Positions 34,684 to 44,798 of a DNA stretch of 61,802 nt are shown here, one piece after another. Origin of the DNA: Betaproteobacteria bacterium CG2_30_68_42 (lineage in GTDB: Bacteria > Pseudomonadota > Gammaproteobacteria > Burkholderiales > Rhodocyclaceae). The stretch covers positions 1-61,802 of the forward strand of contig MNXU01000088.1 in NCBI GenBank assembly GCA_001872285.1, given 5' to 3'. The translations under genes were made by a program, and so were the position numbers. The notes beneath the pieces were generated by a model. The model had not been told where the DNA came from. It ran no database searches and saw nothing but the letters and a program-made list of their open reading frames with translations. Position 1 is the stretch's first letter; each line of letters starts with the position of its first letter.

Positions 34684-34712
34684 TTGCATGCGTAACTGCA
34701 TGATGTTATTTT
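34684..34712 (+). promoter_or_regulatory. sigma-70 promoter of fimV
   Basis: TTGCAT (34684-34689), a 17-base spacer, and TATTTT (34707-34712) preceded by TGT, so it combines a -35 with an extended -10. It sits in an AT-rich island 35 bases before the fimV start, just after the asd stop. This is among the best promoter matches in the window. Confidence 0.6.
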
Positions 34713-34746
34713 TAGTTTCAGGGATCGTACCCCTGAGGGAGCGGCG

Positions 34747-37494
34747 GTGGGCAAAACGACCATGAAACCTTCGCTCGCGGCTGCGGCCGTGGCGCTCGCG
34801 ATCAGCGGTTTCGGCGCCTCTGCGCAAGCGGCGGGGCTGGGCAAACTCACGGTTCTGAGCGGGCTCGGGGAGCCTTTGCGCGCGGAGCTCGATGTCGTCG
34901 CAACGCGCGAGGAGCTGTCCTCGCTCAGCGCGAGGCTCGCTCCCGCGCAGGCGTTTGCCGGGGCGGGCATCGAGTTCGCCCCGGTGCTCGGCTCGCTGCG
35001 GATGTCGCTTGCGAAGCGCGCCGACGGCAAGCAGGTGATTCGTCTGAGCACCGATCGTCCCGTGAACGATCCGTTCCTCGAGGTCCTCGTCGAGTTGAAC
35101 TGGGCGGCCGGCCGGCTGGTGCGCGAATACACGTTCCTGCTCGACCCGCCGGACGCGGTGCTCGCCCGGGCGCCGGCGGTTACGCCTCAGGTGGCCGAAC
35201 CGAAGCCGATCCAGGCGCGGCCGTTGCCGCCGGCGGCCGCTGCGCCCGCGCAGCCGGCGAGCGGTACGCACGAAGTCCGGCGTGGCGAGACGCTGCACGG
35301 GATCGCGACCGTGGCCAGGCCCGAGGGGGTGTCGCTGGACCAGATGCTGGTCGCGATCTTCCGTGCCAACCCCGGCGCCTTCGACGGCAATATGAACCGC
35401 ATGCGCGCCGGTCGCATCCTGAATATCCCCGAGCGTGAAGCGGTTGCAGCCACTCCAGCGCCCGAAGCGCGGCGCGTCGTGCTCGCGCAGGCGGCGGAAT
35501 TCGCCGCCTACCGCGGCAGGCTCTCGAAGGCGGTCGCGGCCGCGCCGGCGCCGAAGGAAGAGCCTTTGAGCCGGGCTGCGGCGGGCAAGCTCGCGCCGCG
35601 CGTCGCGGAAGCGCCCGCGGCTGAGGCCGGCGATCAGGTCAAGGTGTCGAAGGCCGAAGCGGGCGGCAAGGCGGCGGCCGGCCCGGAAAAGGCCACCACC
35701 GATCGCGCCGCCCAGGCGCGGATCACGGCGCTGGAGGAGGATCTCCTCGCCAAGGAGAAAGCGCTCAAGGATGCCAATGCCAGGCTCGCCGAGCTCGAGA
35801 AGAGCGTGCGCGAGATGCAGCAGCTCCTCGAGCTCAAGAGCCAGAGTCTCGCGCAGATCCAGGGCAAGGCGGGCACTCCGGAAGGAGCGGTCAAGCCCGC
35901 AGAGCCGGTGCCCGCCCCGGCGACGCAGACACCGAAGGCCGTCGAGCCGGCGCCCGCCGCTCAGCCCGCGCCGGCCGAGGCCGGGTTCCTCTCCGAGATG
36001 CTGTCCGGGTCGCTCGGGTGGGGGCTGGGTGCATTGATCCTGGCGGCGCTCGGACTGTTCGGCTACCGCATGCGCAAGCAGCGCTCCGGGGCCGCCACGA
36101 CCGGTCCGGCCGTCACCACCACGGCGCCGATGGTGCAATCGACCTTCGGCACTGCGGGCGGGCAGAGCGTGGATACCGCCAGCAGCTCGATCCAGACCGA
36201 CTTCAGCCAGTCCGGGATCAGCTCGGTCGACACCGAGGAAGGCGTCGACCCGGTCGCCGAGGCGGACGTGTACATGGCCTATGGGCGGGATGCGCAGGCC
36301 GAGGAAATCCTGCTCGACGCGCTCAAGACCGAACCCGCCCGCCATGCGATCCGCGTGAAGCTGCTCGAGATCTATGCCCAGCGCAAGGATCTGAAACGCT
36401 TCGAGTCGCATGCGGGCGAACTCCATGCGGCCACCGCAGGCAAGGGTCCCGACTGGGACAAGGCCGCGGCGATGGGCAGGCGGCTCGATCCGGCCAACCC
36501 GCTCTACGGGGGTTCGGCGCCGACCGAGGCGGAAGACACCACCCGATTCACGGAAAAGACCATTGTCGTATCCTCGCCCGAGAGACTTCGCGACACCTGG
36601 ACCAGCCCGACCGAGCTCGGACGGATCGCCGGGGTGGTGGCGGGCGCGCAGGAGCAGACGACCGTGGTGCTGCCGGCCTCCGAGCTTGCGAGCACCGCGG
36701 GCACTTCCGCGGGCGGGCTCGATCTCGGCGTCGATCTCGGCGCAGCCGCCGGCAAGGGCGCTGCCGCCGAGGTGGACTTCGATCTCGGCCTCGATTTCTC
36801 GGCGACGCTCAGCACGCCACGCTCGGCCGCGTCTCTCGCGGCGGACAAGACGGTCGTGCTCAAGCCGGGCGAGGCCGGAGGCCCCGGCCTCGATCTTCCG
36901 CTGGAGGCCGGAAAGTCCGGGGACAAGGACGCCGCACCGGCACTCGACTTCGAGCTGGGAACGACGTCGTTCCCGGCGCCGGTGAGGGATGGCGGGCCCA
37001 CGGTCGATCTCGAAGCAACCGACATCCAGGGTAGTGGCGTACTCGACTTCGAGCTGGACCGGGAGCGCGCGCACACTGCTCCGGCGGCCCAGGTCGTCGA
37101 TCTCGAGAAGACCGACATCGGCGCGAACGTGATGCAGCTTTCCGAGCCGCCGACGAGCCAGCCGGCGGGTGCGCCGGTGGTCGATCTGGAAAAGACCGAC
37201 TTCGGCGGCAACGTGCTCGATTTCGATTTCAAGCTCGAAGAATCCCAGGGCTCGCGGCCGCAGCCGCCCGCGGCGGCGCCGGTCGATCTCGCCTCGATCA
37301 ACCTCGACCTCGGCGCGCCCGCGGCGGAAGCGGCACCCGCCGTCACCGAGGCCTCGACCAAGATCGATCTGGCCAGGGCCTACGAAGAGATGGGCGACAA
37401 GGACGGTGCGCGCGAACTGCTCGAGGAAGTGATCCGCGAAGGCAACGCCGCCGAGCAGCAACGGGCACGCGAGATGTTCGGCCGTCTCGCCTGA
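34747..37494 (+). CDS. fimV: FimV-family pilus assembly and polarity protein
   Basis: Large inner-membrane and peptidoglycan-linked protein of 915 aa that supports type IV pilus secretin assembly and cell-pole organisation. The signal sequence covers residues 1-29, with the FimV N-terminal domain to about 135. A LysM-like peptidoglycan-binding unit lies at about 174-229 (THEVRRGETLHGIAT), a coiled coil at 320-375 and a membrane helix at about 418-438. An acidic cytoplasmic region carries three imperfect VDLEKTD-type repeats, and the C-terminal FimV TPR unit (IDLARAYEEMGDKDGARELLEE) closes the protein. The GTG start has AGGGAG six bases upstream. Confidence 0.94.
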   Translation: MGKTTMKPSLAAAAVALAISGFGASAQAAGLGKLTVLSGLGEPLRAELDVVATREELSSLSARLAPAQAFAGAGIEFAPVLGSLRMSLAKRADGKQVIRLSTDRPVNDPFLEVLVELNWAAGRLVREYTFLLDPPDAVLARAPAVTPQVAEPKPIQARPLPPAAAAPAQPASGTHEVRRGETLHGIATVARPEGVSLDQMLVAIFRANPGAFDGNMNRMRAGRILNIPEREAVAATPAPEARRVVLAQAAEFAAYRGRLSKAVAAAPAPKEEPLSRAAAGKLAPRVAEAPAAEAGDQVKVSKAEAGGKAAAGPEKATTDRAAQARITALEEDLLAKEKALKDANARLAELEKSVREMQQLLELKSQSLAQIQGKAGTPEGAVKPAEPVPAPATQTPKAVEPAPAAQPAPAEAGFLSEMLSGSLGWGLGALILAALGLFGYRMRKQRSGAATTGPAVTTTAPMVQSTFGTAGGQSVDTASSSIQTDFSQSGISSVDTEEGVDPVAEADVYMAYGRDAQAEEILLDALKTEPARHAIRVKLLEIYAQRKDLKRFESHAGELHAATAGKGPDWDKAAAMGRRLDPANPLYGGSAPTEAEDTTRFTEKTIVVSSPERLRDTWTSPTELGRIAGVVAGAQEQTTVVLPASELASTAGTSAGGLDLGVDLGAAAGKGAAAEVDFDLGLDFSATLSTPRSAASLAADKTVVLKPGEAGGPGLDLPLEAGKSGDKDAAPALDFELGTTSFPAPVRDGGPTVDLEATDIQGSGVLDFELDRERAHTAPAAQVVDLEKTDIGANVMQLSEPPTSQPAGAPVVDLEKTDFGGNVLDFDFKLEESQGSRPQPPAAAPVDLASINLDLGAPAAEAAPAVTEASTKIDLARAYEEMGDKDGARELLEEVIREGNAAEQQRAREMFGRLA

Positions 37495-37580
37495 GAGCTT
37501 GTGAATCGATCCGCTGCGCGTCCCGTCGCGACCGTTGGCCGGTGCTCGCTCCCTGCCTGTTCGGCTGAAACCTCTTTCGA

Positions 37581-37692
37581 CGCAGAGAGCGCAGAGGCGC
37601 AGAGGACGCAGAGAAAAGACCGGGTTTCACGGAGCAGCGCGATTCGGCCCGGCCCCAAACCACTCTGCGGCTGTTTCTCTGCGTTGTCTGCG
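37581..37692. repeat. inverted cluster of CGCAGAG/CTCTGCG motifs after fimV
   Basis: CGCAGAG occurs at 37581, 37590, 37598 and 37607, and its complement CTCTGCG at 37663 and 37677, with a variant GTCTGCG at 37686. The two arms can form a long imperfect hairpin. The element fills most of the 285-base fimV-EcfT gap (37495-37779), which has no gene. Such GCAGAG-rich intergenic repeats are found in many bacterial genomes; a terminator-like role after fimV is possible but unproven. Confidence 0.7.
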
Positions 37693-37779
37693 TTGAGTGC
37701 GGTTTTTGCTGACCTGCCTCGTCGCTGCGGGTCCGCCTTCGGCCGCTCGCTACGATTTCTTCACGAGCTCTGAGAGGCG

Positions 37780-38367
37780 ATGCTCCACCCCGGCCTGCGA
37801 CTCCTCCTCTGGGCGGGTGCGATCCTGGTGCTCCAGCTCGCCGCGCCGGCCGGCGTCCTGGCGGCCTCCGGTGCCTGCGCGCTCGGTGCCGGTCTGTGGT
37901 CGCGAAAGCGCCTCCTGAAGCTGCTCGGTCGCTCGCGCTGGCTTCTGGCTGCGCTGGCTGCGTTTTTCGCCTGGGGTACGCCGGGCCTCTATCTCTGGCC
38001 CGATCTGGGCGCGGTGAGCCCGACCCGCGAAGGGATCGGCGAGGCCGTGATTCATCTCGCCCGGCTCACGGCCATCATCGCGCTCGTGTCGCTGCTGCTC
38101 GAGCGCACCGAGGTGCGGGACATCGTCTCCGGGCTGCGATCGCTGCTCGCCCCGTTCGGAGCCGCTCGCGACCGCCTGGCGCTGCGGCTGATGCTGGTGC
38201 TCAATCAGGTGGAGGAGCGGGACTCAGGTTGGCGCGCCCTGCTCGCTCCGGCGCAAGGCGCGCCGCGGAAAGTCGTCATGAGCCTCGCGGAATCCCGGCT
38301 GAGGCGGGCCGATTTCGCAGCGGGGGCTGCGGCGATGCTGCTCGTCGTCGCCTTCTGGCTGATGTGA
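37780..38367 (+). CDS. CbiQ/EcfT-like membrane protein
   Basis: Membrane protein of 195 aa with about five helices. The middle region (RLTAIIALVSLLLERTEVRDIVSGLRSLLAPFG, here quoted only in part: LLLERTEVRDIVSGL) resembles the coupling-helix segment of EcfT/CbiQ, the transmembrane component of energy-coupling-factor vitamin and metal importers. No ECF ATPase or substrate-binding S component is nearby, so its partners, if any, lie elsewhere. It overlaps truA by 4 bases (GTGA). Family assignment is by pattern, not by search. Confidence 0.6.
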   Translation: MLHPGLRLLLWAGAILVLQLAAPAGVLAASGACALGAGLWSRKRLLKLLGRSRWLLAALAAFFAWGTPGLYLWPDLGAVSPTREGIGEAVIHLARLTAIIALVSLLLERTEVRDIVSGLRSLLAPFGAARDRLALRLMLVLNQVEERDSGWRALLAPAQGAPRKVVMSLAESRLRRADFAAGAAAMLLVVAFWLM

Positions 38368-39158
38368 GAATCGCGCTCGGACTGGAGTACGACGGTTCGG
38401 GGTTTTTCGGCTGGCAGTCCCAGCCCTGCGGCAACACCGTTCAGGACGAGATCGAGCGTGCAATCGCATGCATCGCCGGCCGGCCGTTGCGCGTGCATTG
38501 CGCCGGCCGAACGGACGCCGGGGTGCATGCGCTCGCGCAGGTCGTGCATTTCGATACCCCCGCGGAACGGCCGCTCGCAGCCTGGGTGCGCGGGGTCAAC
38601 AGCCATCTGCCGGCGGCGGTCGCGGTACGCTGGGCGCAGCCGGTCGCCGACGACTTCGATGCCCGCCGTTGCGCGATCTCCCGCAGCTATTGCTATGTCC
38701 TCCTCGCCGGGCCGGTGCGTCCGGGCCTCGATGCCCGCCGCGTCGGCTGGTACCATCGGCCCCTCGATGTCGAACGCATGCGCGCAGCGTGTGCGGCACT
38801 CGCTGGCGAGCACGACTTCTCCGCCTTCCGCAGTTCGGAATGCCAGGCGCGTTCCCCAGTTCGCACGCTGCACGAGATCCGGTTGAGCGAGCACGGCCCC
38901 TACCTTCTGTTCGTCCTTCGGGCCAACGCCTTCCTTCATCACATGGTGCGCAACATCGTCGGCGCGCTGGTGCAGGTGGGCCGGGGCGCGCGGCCGGTGC
39001 AATGGACGGCGGAACTGCTCGCCTCGCACGACCGCAGACTGGGCGCGGCGACCTTCTCCCCCGCAGGACTTTACCTGGCGCGGGTTGAATACGCGCCGCA
39101 GTGGAAAGTGCCGGGTGGCGCGCGCCTCGTGCTGCCGGTCGAGCTGGCGCCGCAATGA
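38364..39158 (+). CDS. truA: tRNA pseudouridine(38-40) synthase TruA
   Basis: Modifies uridines 38-40 of the tRNA anticodon arm, 264 aa. Start region RIALGLEYDGSGFFGWQSQ, the catalytic Asp in CAGRTDAGVHALAQVVHF and the C-terminal FLHHMVRNIVGALVQVG are characteristic. The GTG start overlaps the stop of the preceding membrane-protein gene, and the stop overlaps the trpF start (ATGA), so it is part of a tight operon. Confidence 0.96.
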   Translation: MRIALGLEYDGSGFFGWQSQPCGNTVQDEIERAIACIAGRPLRVHCAGRTDAGVHALAQVVHFDTPAERPLAAWVRGVNSHLPAAVAVRWAQPVADDFDARRCAISRSYCYVLLAGPVRPGLDARRVGWYHRPLDVERMRAACAALAGEHDFSAFRSSECQARSPVRTLHEIRLSEHGPYLLFVLRANAFLHHMVRNIVGALVQVGRGARPVQWTAELLASHDRRLGAATFSPAGLYLARVEYAPQWKVPGGARLVLPVELAPQ

Positions 39159-39787
39159 GCCGCACTCGCATCAAGATCTGCGGGATCACCCGCGTCGAGG
39201 ACGCCCGCTGCGCGGCGGCGCTGGGCGCCGACGCGATCGGCCTCGTCTTCTATCCGCCCAGTTCGCGTTTCCTCGACCTCGACCAGGCGCAGGCGATTGC
39301 GCGCGCGGTACCGCCGTTCGTCGCGCGGGTCGCCGTTTTCGTGAATGAACGCGAGGAGACGATCCGGCAGGTGCTCGCGGCGGTTCCGGTCGATTGCCTC
39401 CAGTTCCACGGCGAGGAAACCGAGGCGGAATGCGCCCGCTACGGCCGGCCCTACCTCAAGGCCGTACGGGTGCGCCCCGGGGTCGATCTGCTAGAATGCG
39501 CGCGCTCGTTTCCCACGGCGCAGGGCCTGCTGCTGGATTCCTGGGTCGAGGGCTACGGCGGCGCCGGACGCAACTTCGACTGGGGTCTCGTGCCGGGCGG
39601 TCTGCCGGTGCCGGTCGTCCTGTCCGGCGGGCTCACCGAGCACAACGCCGCGGAAGCGGTGCGGCGACTGCGGCCGTGGGCCGTCGATGTGAGCAGCGGC
39701 GTCGAGGCGGTCAAAGGGATCAAGGACGCGCGCAGGATGGCTGCGTTCATCGGGAGCGTTCGCAAAGCCGATGGGATCGAAACGTAA
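39155..39787 (+). CDS. trpF: phosphoribosylanthranilate isomerase TrpF
   Basis: Third step of the tryptophan-specific pathway, a TIM barrel of 210 aa. The start RIKICGITRVEDA holds the catalytic Cys, and the catalytic Asp is in LLLDSWVEGYGG. Phosphate-binding segments VVLSGGLTEHNAAEAV and VDVSSGVEAVKGIKD are present. It is coupled to truA. A TGCTAGAAT motif inside the gene (39489-39497) matches an extended -10 and could give internal transcription of trpBA. Confidence 0.96.
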   Translation: MSRTRIKICGITRVEDARCAAALGADAIGLVFYPPSSRFLDLDQAQAIARAVPPFVARVAVFVNEREETIRQVLAAVPVDCLQFHGEETEAECARYGRPYLKAVRVRPGVDLLECARSFPTAQGLLLDSWVEGYGGAGRNFDWGLVPGGLPVPVVLSGGLTEHNAAEAVRRLRPWAVDVSSGVEAVKGIKDARRMAAFIGSVRKADGIET

Positions 39788-39823
39788 GAGTTTCGGGCTG
39801 GCGCAGGTATCGACGGACGGCCG

Positions 39824-41035
<1,212 letters not shown>

Positions 41036-41080
41036 GTGCTGCAAGCTGCGCGTGCCGGCCGGCCTGATCGCGAATCGCAA

Positions 41081-41893
41081 ATGTCCCGGATTCCACAGAC
41101 CTTCGATCGCCTGCGCGCAGCGCAGCGCAAAGCGCTCATCCCCTTCATCACCGCGGGGGATCCGGACCCGGGCGGGAGCGTCGCGCTCATGCATGCCTTG
41201 GCCGACGCCGGCGCGGACATCATCGAGCTCGGCGTGCCGTTCTCGGACCCAATGGCCGACGGCCCCACCATCCAGCGCTCGAGCGAGCGCGCACTCGATC
41301 GCGGTGTGACCCTGCGCGGCGTGCTCGGCATGGTGCGCGAGTTCCGCGCGCGCGATGCGGTCACCCCGGTCGTCCTGATGGGCTATGCCAATCCGATCGA
41401 GGCGATGGGCGCGGGAGCGTTCGTGGCCGCGGCCGCCTCCGCAGGCGTCGACGGCGTGCTGGTCGTCGACGAGCCGCCGGAGGAGGGCGGGGAATTCATC
41501 GCCCGTCTGCGCGCCGCCGGGCTGGACGCCATCCTGCTGCTCGCGCCGACCTCGACCGAAGAGCGCGTGCGCCGGGCGGCGGCGCTCGGCTCGGGGTACA
41601 TCTATTATGTCGCGCTTACCGGAGTGACCGGCGCCGCGGGCATCGACCTGGCCGCAGTCGCGCAGCGGCTGGGTCGCATCCGCGAGAACGTGACGCTCCC
41701 GGTCGTGGTCGGCTTCGGAATCCGCGATGCGGACAGCGCGCGTCGCGCCGCGCGCGCGGCCGATGGCGTCGTCATCGGAAGCCTCCTGATCGAGGCGATG
41801 CAGGATGCGGGTGCGGGCCGGGCCGTCGAGTGCGCCCGAGGCCTGGCTGCGCAGTTGCGCGAGGCACTGGACCGGCAGGAGGATCGCCCATGA
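41081..41893 (+). CDS. trpA: tryptophan synthase alpha subunit TrpA
   Basis: Cleaves indole-glycerol phosphate and channels indole to TrpB, 270 aa. The catalytic Glu is in [21 protein letters not shown], with [14 protein letters not shown] before it and the phosphate loop [11 protein letters not shown] after. The ATG 45 bases after trpB is chosen by homology; an upstream frame to the trpB stop is without family similarity. The stop overlaps the accD ATG. Confidence 0.97.
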   Translation: MSRIPQTFDRLRAAQRKALIPFITAGDPDPGGSVALMHALADAGADIIELGVPFSDPMADGPTIQRSSERALDRGVTLRGVLGMVREFRARDAVTPVVLMGYANPIEAMGAGAFVAAAASAGVDGVLVVDEPPEEGGEFIARLRAAGLDAILLLAPTSTEERVRRAAALGSGYIYYVALTGVTGAAGIDLAAVAQRLGRIRENVTLPVVVGFGIRDADSARRAARAADGVVIGSLLIEAMQDAGAGRAVECARGLAAQLREALDRQEDRP

Positions 41894-42756
41894 ACTGGCT
41901 GCACAAGCTGCTGCCGCCGCGCATCAAGCGCGGCGAACCCGGAACCCGCAAGGGCATCCCCGAAGGGCTGTGGTCGAAATGCCCGGCGTGCGAGGCGGTG
42001 CTGTATGCGGCCGACCTGGAAACCAACCTCCATGTGTGCCCGAAATGCGGACATCATGGGCGGCTTCGTGCCCGCGCCTGGCTCGACACCCTGCTCGACT
42101 CCGAGGGGCGCTTCGAGATCGGCGCCGAGGTGCTCCCGGTCGATCCGCTCAAGTTCAAGGACAGCAAGCGTTACGTGGAACGGCTCCAGGGCGCCCGCGA
42201 GGAGACCCGAGAGGCCGATGCGCTGGTGGTCATGCAGGGATCGATCCGCACCCTGCCGCTGGTGCTCGCCTGCTTCGAGTTCGACTTCATGGGCGGATCG
42301 ATGGGCTCCGTCGTCGGCGAGCGCCTGGTGCGCGGTGTGCGCGTCGCGCTCGAGGGCCAGATGTCCTTCGTGTGCATCACCGCCAGCGGCGGCGCGCGCA
42401 TGCAGGAAGGGCTGTTCTCGCTCCTGCAGATGGCCAAGACCACCGCCGTGCTCAACGAGCTTGCGGCGGCCCGCCTGCCCTTCATCAGCGTGCTCACCGA
42501 TCCGACCATGGGCGGCGTGTCGGCGAGCTTCGCCATGCTGGGCGACATCGTCATTGCGGAGCCTGGCGCGCTCATCGGCTTCGCCGGGCCGCGGGTGATC
42601 GAGCAGACGGTGCGCGAGAAGCTCCCGGAGGGCTTCCAACGCTCCGAGTTCCTGCTCGGCAAGGGCGCGATCGACATGATCGTCGACCGGCGCAGCCTGC
42701 GGGAGCGGCTCGCGGGCCTGCTCACGTTGCTGCAGCGCCTGCCCGCGCCCGGCTGA
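41890..42756 (+). CDS. accD: acetyl-CoA carboxylase carboxyltransferase subunit beta AccD
   Basis: Beta subunit of the carboxyltransferase that makes malonyl-CoA for fatty-acid synthesis, 288 aa. The N-terminal four-cysteine zinc finger is split as CPACEA and CPKCGHH. Carboxyltransferase motifs [14 protein letters not shown] and [19 protein letters not shown] are intact. It is coupled to trpA by ATGA, the recurrent trpA-accD-folC order. Confidence 0.97.
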   Translation: MNWLHKLLPPRIKRGEPGTRKGIPEGLWSKCPACEAVLYAADLETNLHVCPKCGHHGRLRARAWLDTLLDSEGRFEIGAEVLPVDPLKFKDSKRYVERLQGAREETREADALVVMQGSIRTLPLVLACFEFDFMGGSMGSVVGERLVRGVRVALEGQMSFVCITASGGARMQEGLFSLLQMAKTTAVLNELAAARLPFISVLTDPTMGGVSASFAMLGDIVIAEPGALIGFAGPRVIEQTVREKLPEGFQRSEFLLGKGAIDMIVDRRSLRERLAGLLTLLQRLPAPG

Positions 42757-42768
42757 TCGTTCGCGGCG

Positions 42769-44037
42769 ATGTCCCGCAGCCTCGGCGAGTGGCTCGCCCA
42801 CGCCGGGCGCCTGCATCCGCGCGCGATCGATCTGGGCCTCGATCGCGTCGCGCAGGTGGCGCGGCTGCTCGGCATGCGCGCCGCGGCGCCGGTCATCACG
42901 GTGGGCGGCACCAACGGCAAGGGTTCGACCTGTGCGATGCTCGAACGCGTGCTGCGCTGCGCCGGCTACCGTACCGGCCTGTACACCTCGCCTCACCTGC
43001 TCGCCTACAACGAGCGCGTGCGCATCTGCGGCGAACCGGCCGCGGACGCCGTCCTGTGCTCGGCATTCGAGGTCGTGGAGGCCGCGCGCGGCGAGGTGCC
43101 GCTGACCTACTTCGAGTTCGGCACGCTCGTGGCCATGCAGGCCTTCGCCGCCGCCTCGCCCGAGGTCCTGATCCTCGAGGTCGGCCTCGGCGGCCGGCTC
43201 GACGCGGTGAATCTGTTCGATCCGGACTGCGCGGTGCTCGCCGCGATCGACCTCGACCATGCCGAGTACCTGGGCGCGACGCGCGATGCGGTCGGGCGCG
43301 AGAAGGCGGGCATCCTGCGCGCCGGCCGGCCGGCGATCCTCGGCGATCCCGACCCGCCCGCGAGCCTGATCGCGCACGGCGAGGCGATCGGGGCAGGCAT
43401 GCTCCGCCTTGGCGTCGATTTCGGCTACCTGGCCGATCGCGGCCAGTGGCAGTACTGGTCGCGCCGCGACGGCGGCATCCGCAGGCGCAGCGGGCTCGCC
43501 CATCCGGCGCTGCGCGGCCGCCACCAGCTCGCCAATGCCGCGACGGCGATCGCTGCGCTCGAAGCGGTGGAGCTTCGCCTGCCGGTCGCGATGCAGGACA
43601 TCCGGCGCGGGCTCGCCGAGGTCGAGTGGCCGGGCCGCTTCCAGGTGGTTCCCGGCCGGCCGCTGCTGGTGCTCGATGTCGCCCACAACCCGCAGGCCGC
43701 GGCGGCGCTGGCCGAGAGTCTCGGCGAGATGGGGTTCCACCCGCAGACCTGGGCGGTGTTCGGCATGATGAAGGACAAGGACGTGCGCGGGGTCGTCGAG
43801 CGCATGAAGGCGCGCGTCGACTGCTGGCTCGCCGCCACCCTGCCACCCCCGCGCGGGGCGCGGGCGGAGGAGCTCGAAGCCGTCCTGACCCGATTCGGCG
43901 TGGGTGACGTGAAACGGTTCGCGAGCCCCGCGCTGGCTCTCGCGCACGCCCGCGGGCAGGCGGGGCGGGATGATAGAATCGTCGCCTTCGGATCGTTCGT
44001 GACCGTTGCCGATGTCATGCGCGCCGCAGGCGCGTGA
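42769..44037 (+). CDS. folC: bifunctional folylpolyglutamate/dihydrofolate synthase FolC
   Basis: Mur-ligase-family enzyme that adds glutamate to dihydropteroate and folates, 422 aa. The P-loop VGGTNGKGSTCAMLE, the LYTSPHLLAYNERV segment, and the C-terminal domain with LLVLDVAHNPQAAAAL identify it. It begins 12 bases after accD. Near its end an extended -10 motif precedes the SPOR gene. Confidence 0.96.
   Translation: MSRSLGEWLAHAGRLHPRAIDLGLDRVAQVARLLGMRAAAPVITVGGTNGKGSTCAMLERVLRCAGYRTGLYTSPHLLAYNERVRICGEPAADAVLCSAFEVVEAARGEVPLTYFEFGTLVAMQAFAAASPEVLILEVGLGGRLDAVNLFDPDCAVLAAIDLDHAEYLGATRDAVGREKAGILRAGRPAILGDPDPPASLIAHGEAIGAGMLRLGVDFGYLADRGQWQYWSRRDGGIRRRSGLAHPALRGRHQLANAATAIAALEAVELRLPVAMQDIRRGLAEVEWPGRFQVVPGRPLLVLDVAHNPQAAAALAESLGEMGFHPQTWAVFGMMKDKDVRGVVERMKARVDCWLAATLPPPRGARAEELEAVLTRFGVGDVKRFASPALALAHARGQAGRDDRIVAFGSFVTVADVMRAAGA
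43971..43979 (+). promoter_or_regulatory. extended -10 element inside the folC end
   Basis: TGATAGAAT, of the TGnTAGAAT form seen at four other sites in the window. It is 72 bases before the SPOR-protein ATG and could drive SPOR-cvpA-purF independently of the long upstream operon. Being inside a coding region, it may be coincidental. Confidence 0.35.
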
Positions 44038-44051
44038 CCGGCGCGGCTCCC

Positions 44052-44798
44052 ATGGCGGAATCGGCTGCACAACTCGAGTTGAAGAAGCGCGCGCGGCGCC
44101 GGCTGATCGGTGCGCTCGTGCTGGCGGTTACCGCCGCCGTGGTGCTGCCGATGGTCATGGATCAGGAGCCGCCGTCCGGCGGCGAGGACATCCAGATCCG
44201 CATTCCGAGCCAGGACGGTGGCGCTTTCATCTCCCGCGTCGTGCCGACGATTCCCCCCGCGCCCGCCCCGGCACCGGCCGCACCCGGTGCCACCTCCGGG
44301 CCGGCGGGCGCAGCGGGAGGCGCGGAGATCCCCGCAGCGAAACCGGCAGCGCCCTCGGCTCCGCAACCTGCCGCGACGCAGAACAGCGTCCAGGCGAAGG
44401 CCCCCGCGGAGAAACCCGCCGAGAAAAAAACCGCGGCGCAGAAACCCGCCGGGACGAATGGCACAGGGGAGAAGCGAACCCAGGCGCAGGGCGCCGCGGA
44501 GAAGCCCGCCTCCGGGAACGGCGCGCCGAGCACTGCGAAGCCGCAATCCGCACAAGCGGCCGGCGGCGAAAGCTACATCCTCCAGCTCGGCGTATTCGCC
44601 AGCGCGGAGAACGTGCGCAAGGTCCAGGCCCGTGTCAAGGCATTGGGATACAGCGTCTATACGGAGCCGATGGAAGGCGCTCCCGCGGGGCGCACGCGCG
44701 TGCGTGCGGGTCCCTTCGCCAGCCGCGAGGCGGCGGAGAAGGCGCGCGGCCGGCTGCAGCAGGCGGGGCTGGCCGGGATCGTCGCGCCGCGTCCGTGA
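44052..44798 (+). CDS. SPOR-domain cell-division protein (DedD/FtsN-like)
   Basis: Inner-membrane protein of 248 aa. A basic N-terminus (KKRARRRLIG) precedes one membrane helix (about residues 18-36), then a long Ala/Pro/Lys low-complexity region with repeated EKPA/QKPA units, and a C-terminal SPOR domain (YILQLGVFASAENVRKVQA ... VRAGPFASREAAEKA). SPOR domains bind glycan strands at the septum, so a role in division like DedD is likely. An alternative GTG start 18 bases upstream overlaps the folC stop. The end overlaps cvpA (GTGA). Confidence 0.88.
   Translation: MAESAAQLELKKRARRRLIGALVLAVTAAVVLPMVMDQEPPSGGEDIQIRIPSQDGGAFISRVVPTIPPAPAPAPAAPGATSGPAGAAGGAEIPAAKPAAPSAPQPAATQNSVQAKAPAEKPAEKKTAAQKPAGTNGTGEKRTQAQGAAEKPASGNGAPSTAKPQSAQAAGGESYILQLGVFASAENVRKVQARVKALGYSVYTEPMEGAPAGRTRVRAGPFASREAAEKARGRLQQAGLAGIVAPRP

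Noticed and set aside
34048-37461. 1,137-codon open frame antisense to asd and fimV
   Set aside because: Composition mirrors the sense genes, and no start signal or domain is present.
37501-37773. Possible 90-aa protein after fimV
   Set aside because: Its AESAEAQRTQRK-type peptide is simply the translation of the CGCAGAG repeat cluster.
39489-39497. TGCTAGAAT inside trpF as an annotated promoter
   Set aside because: It matches the recurrent extended -10 but is more than 300 bases from trpB and within a coding sequence, so it is noted only in text.
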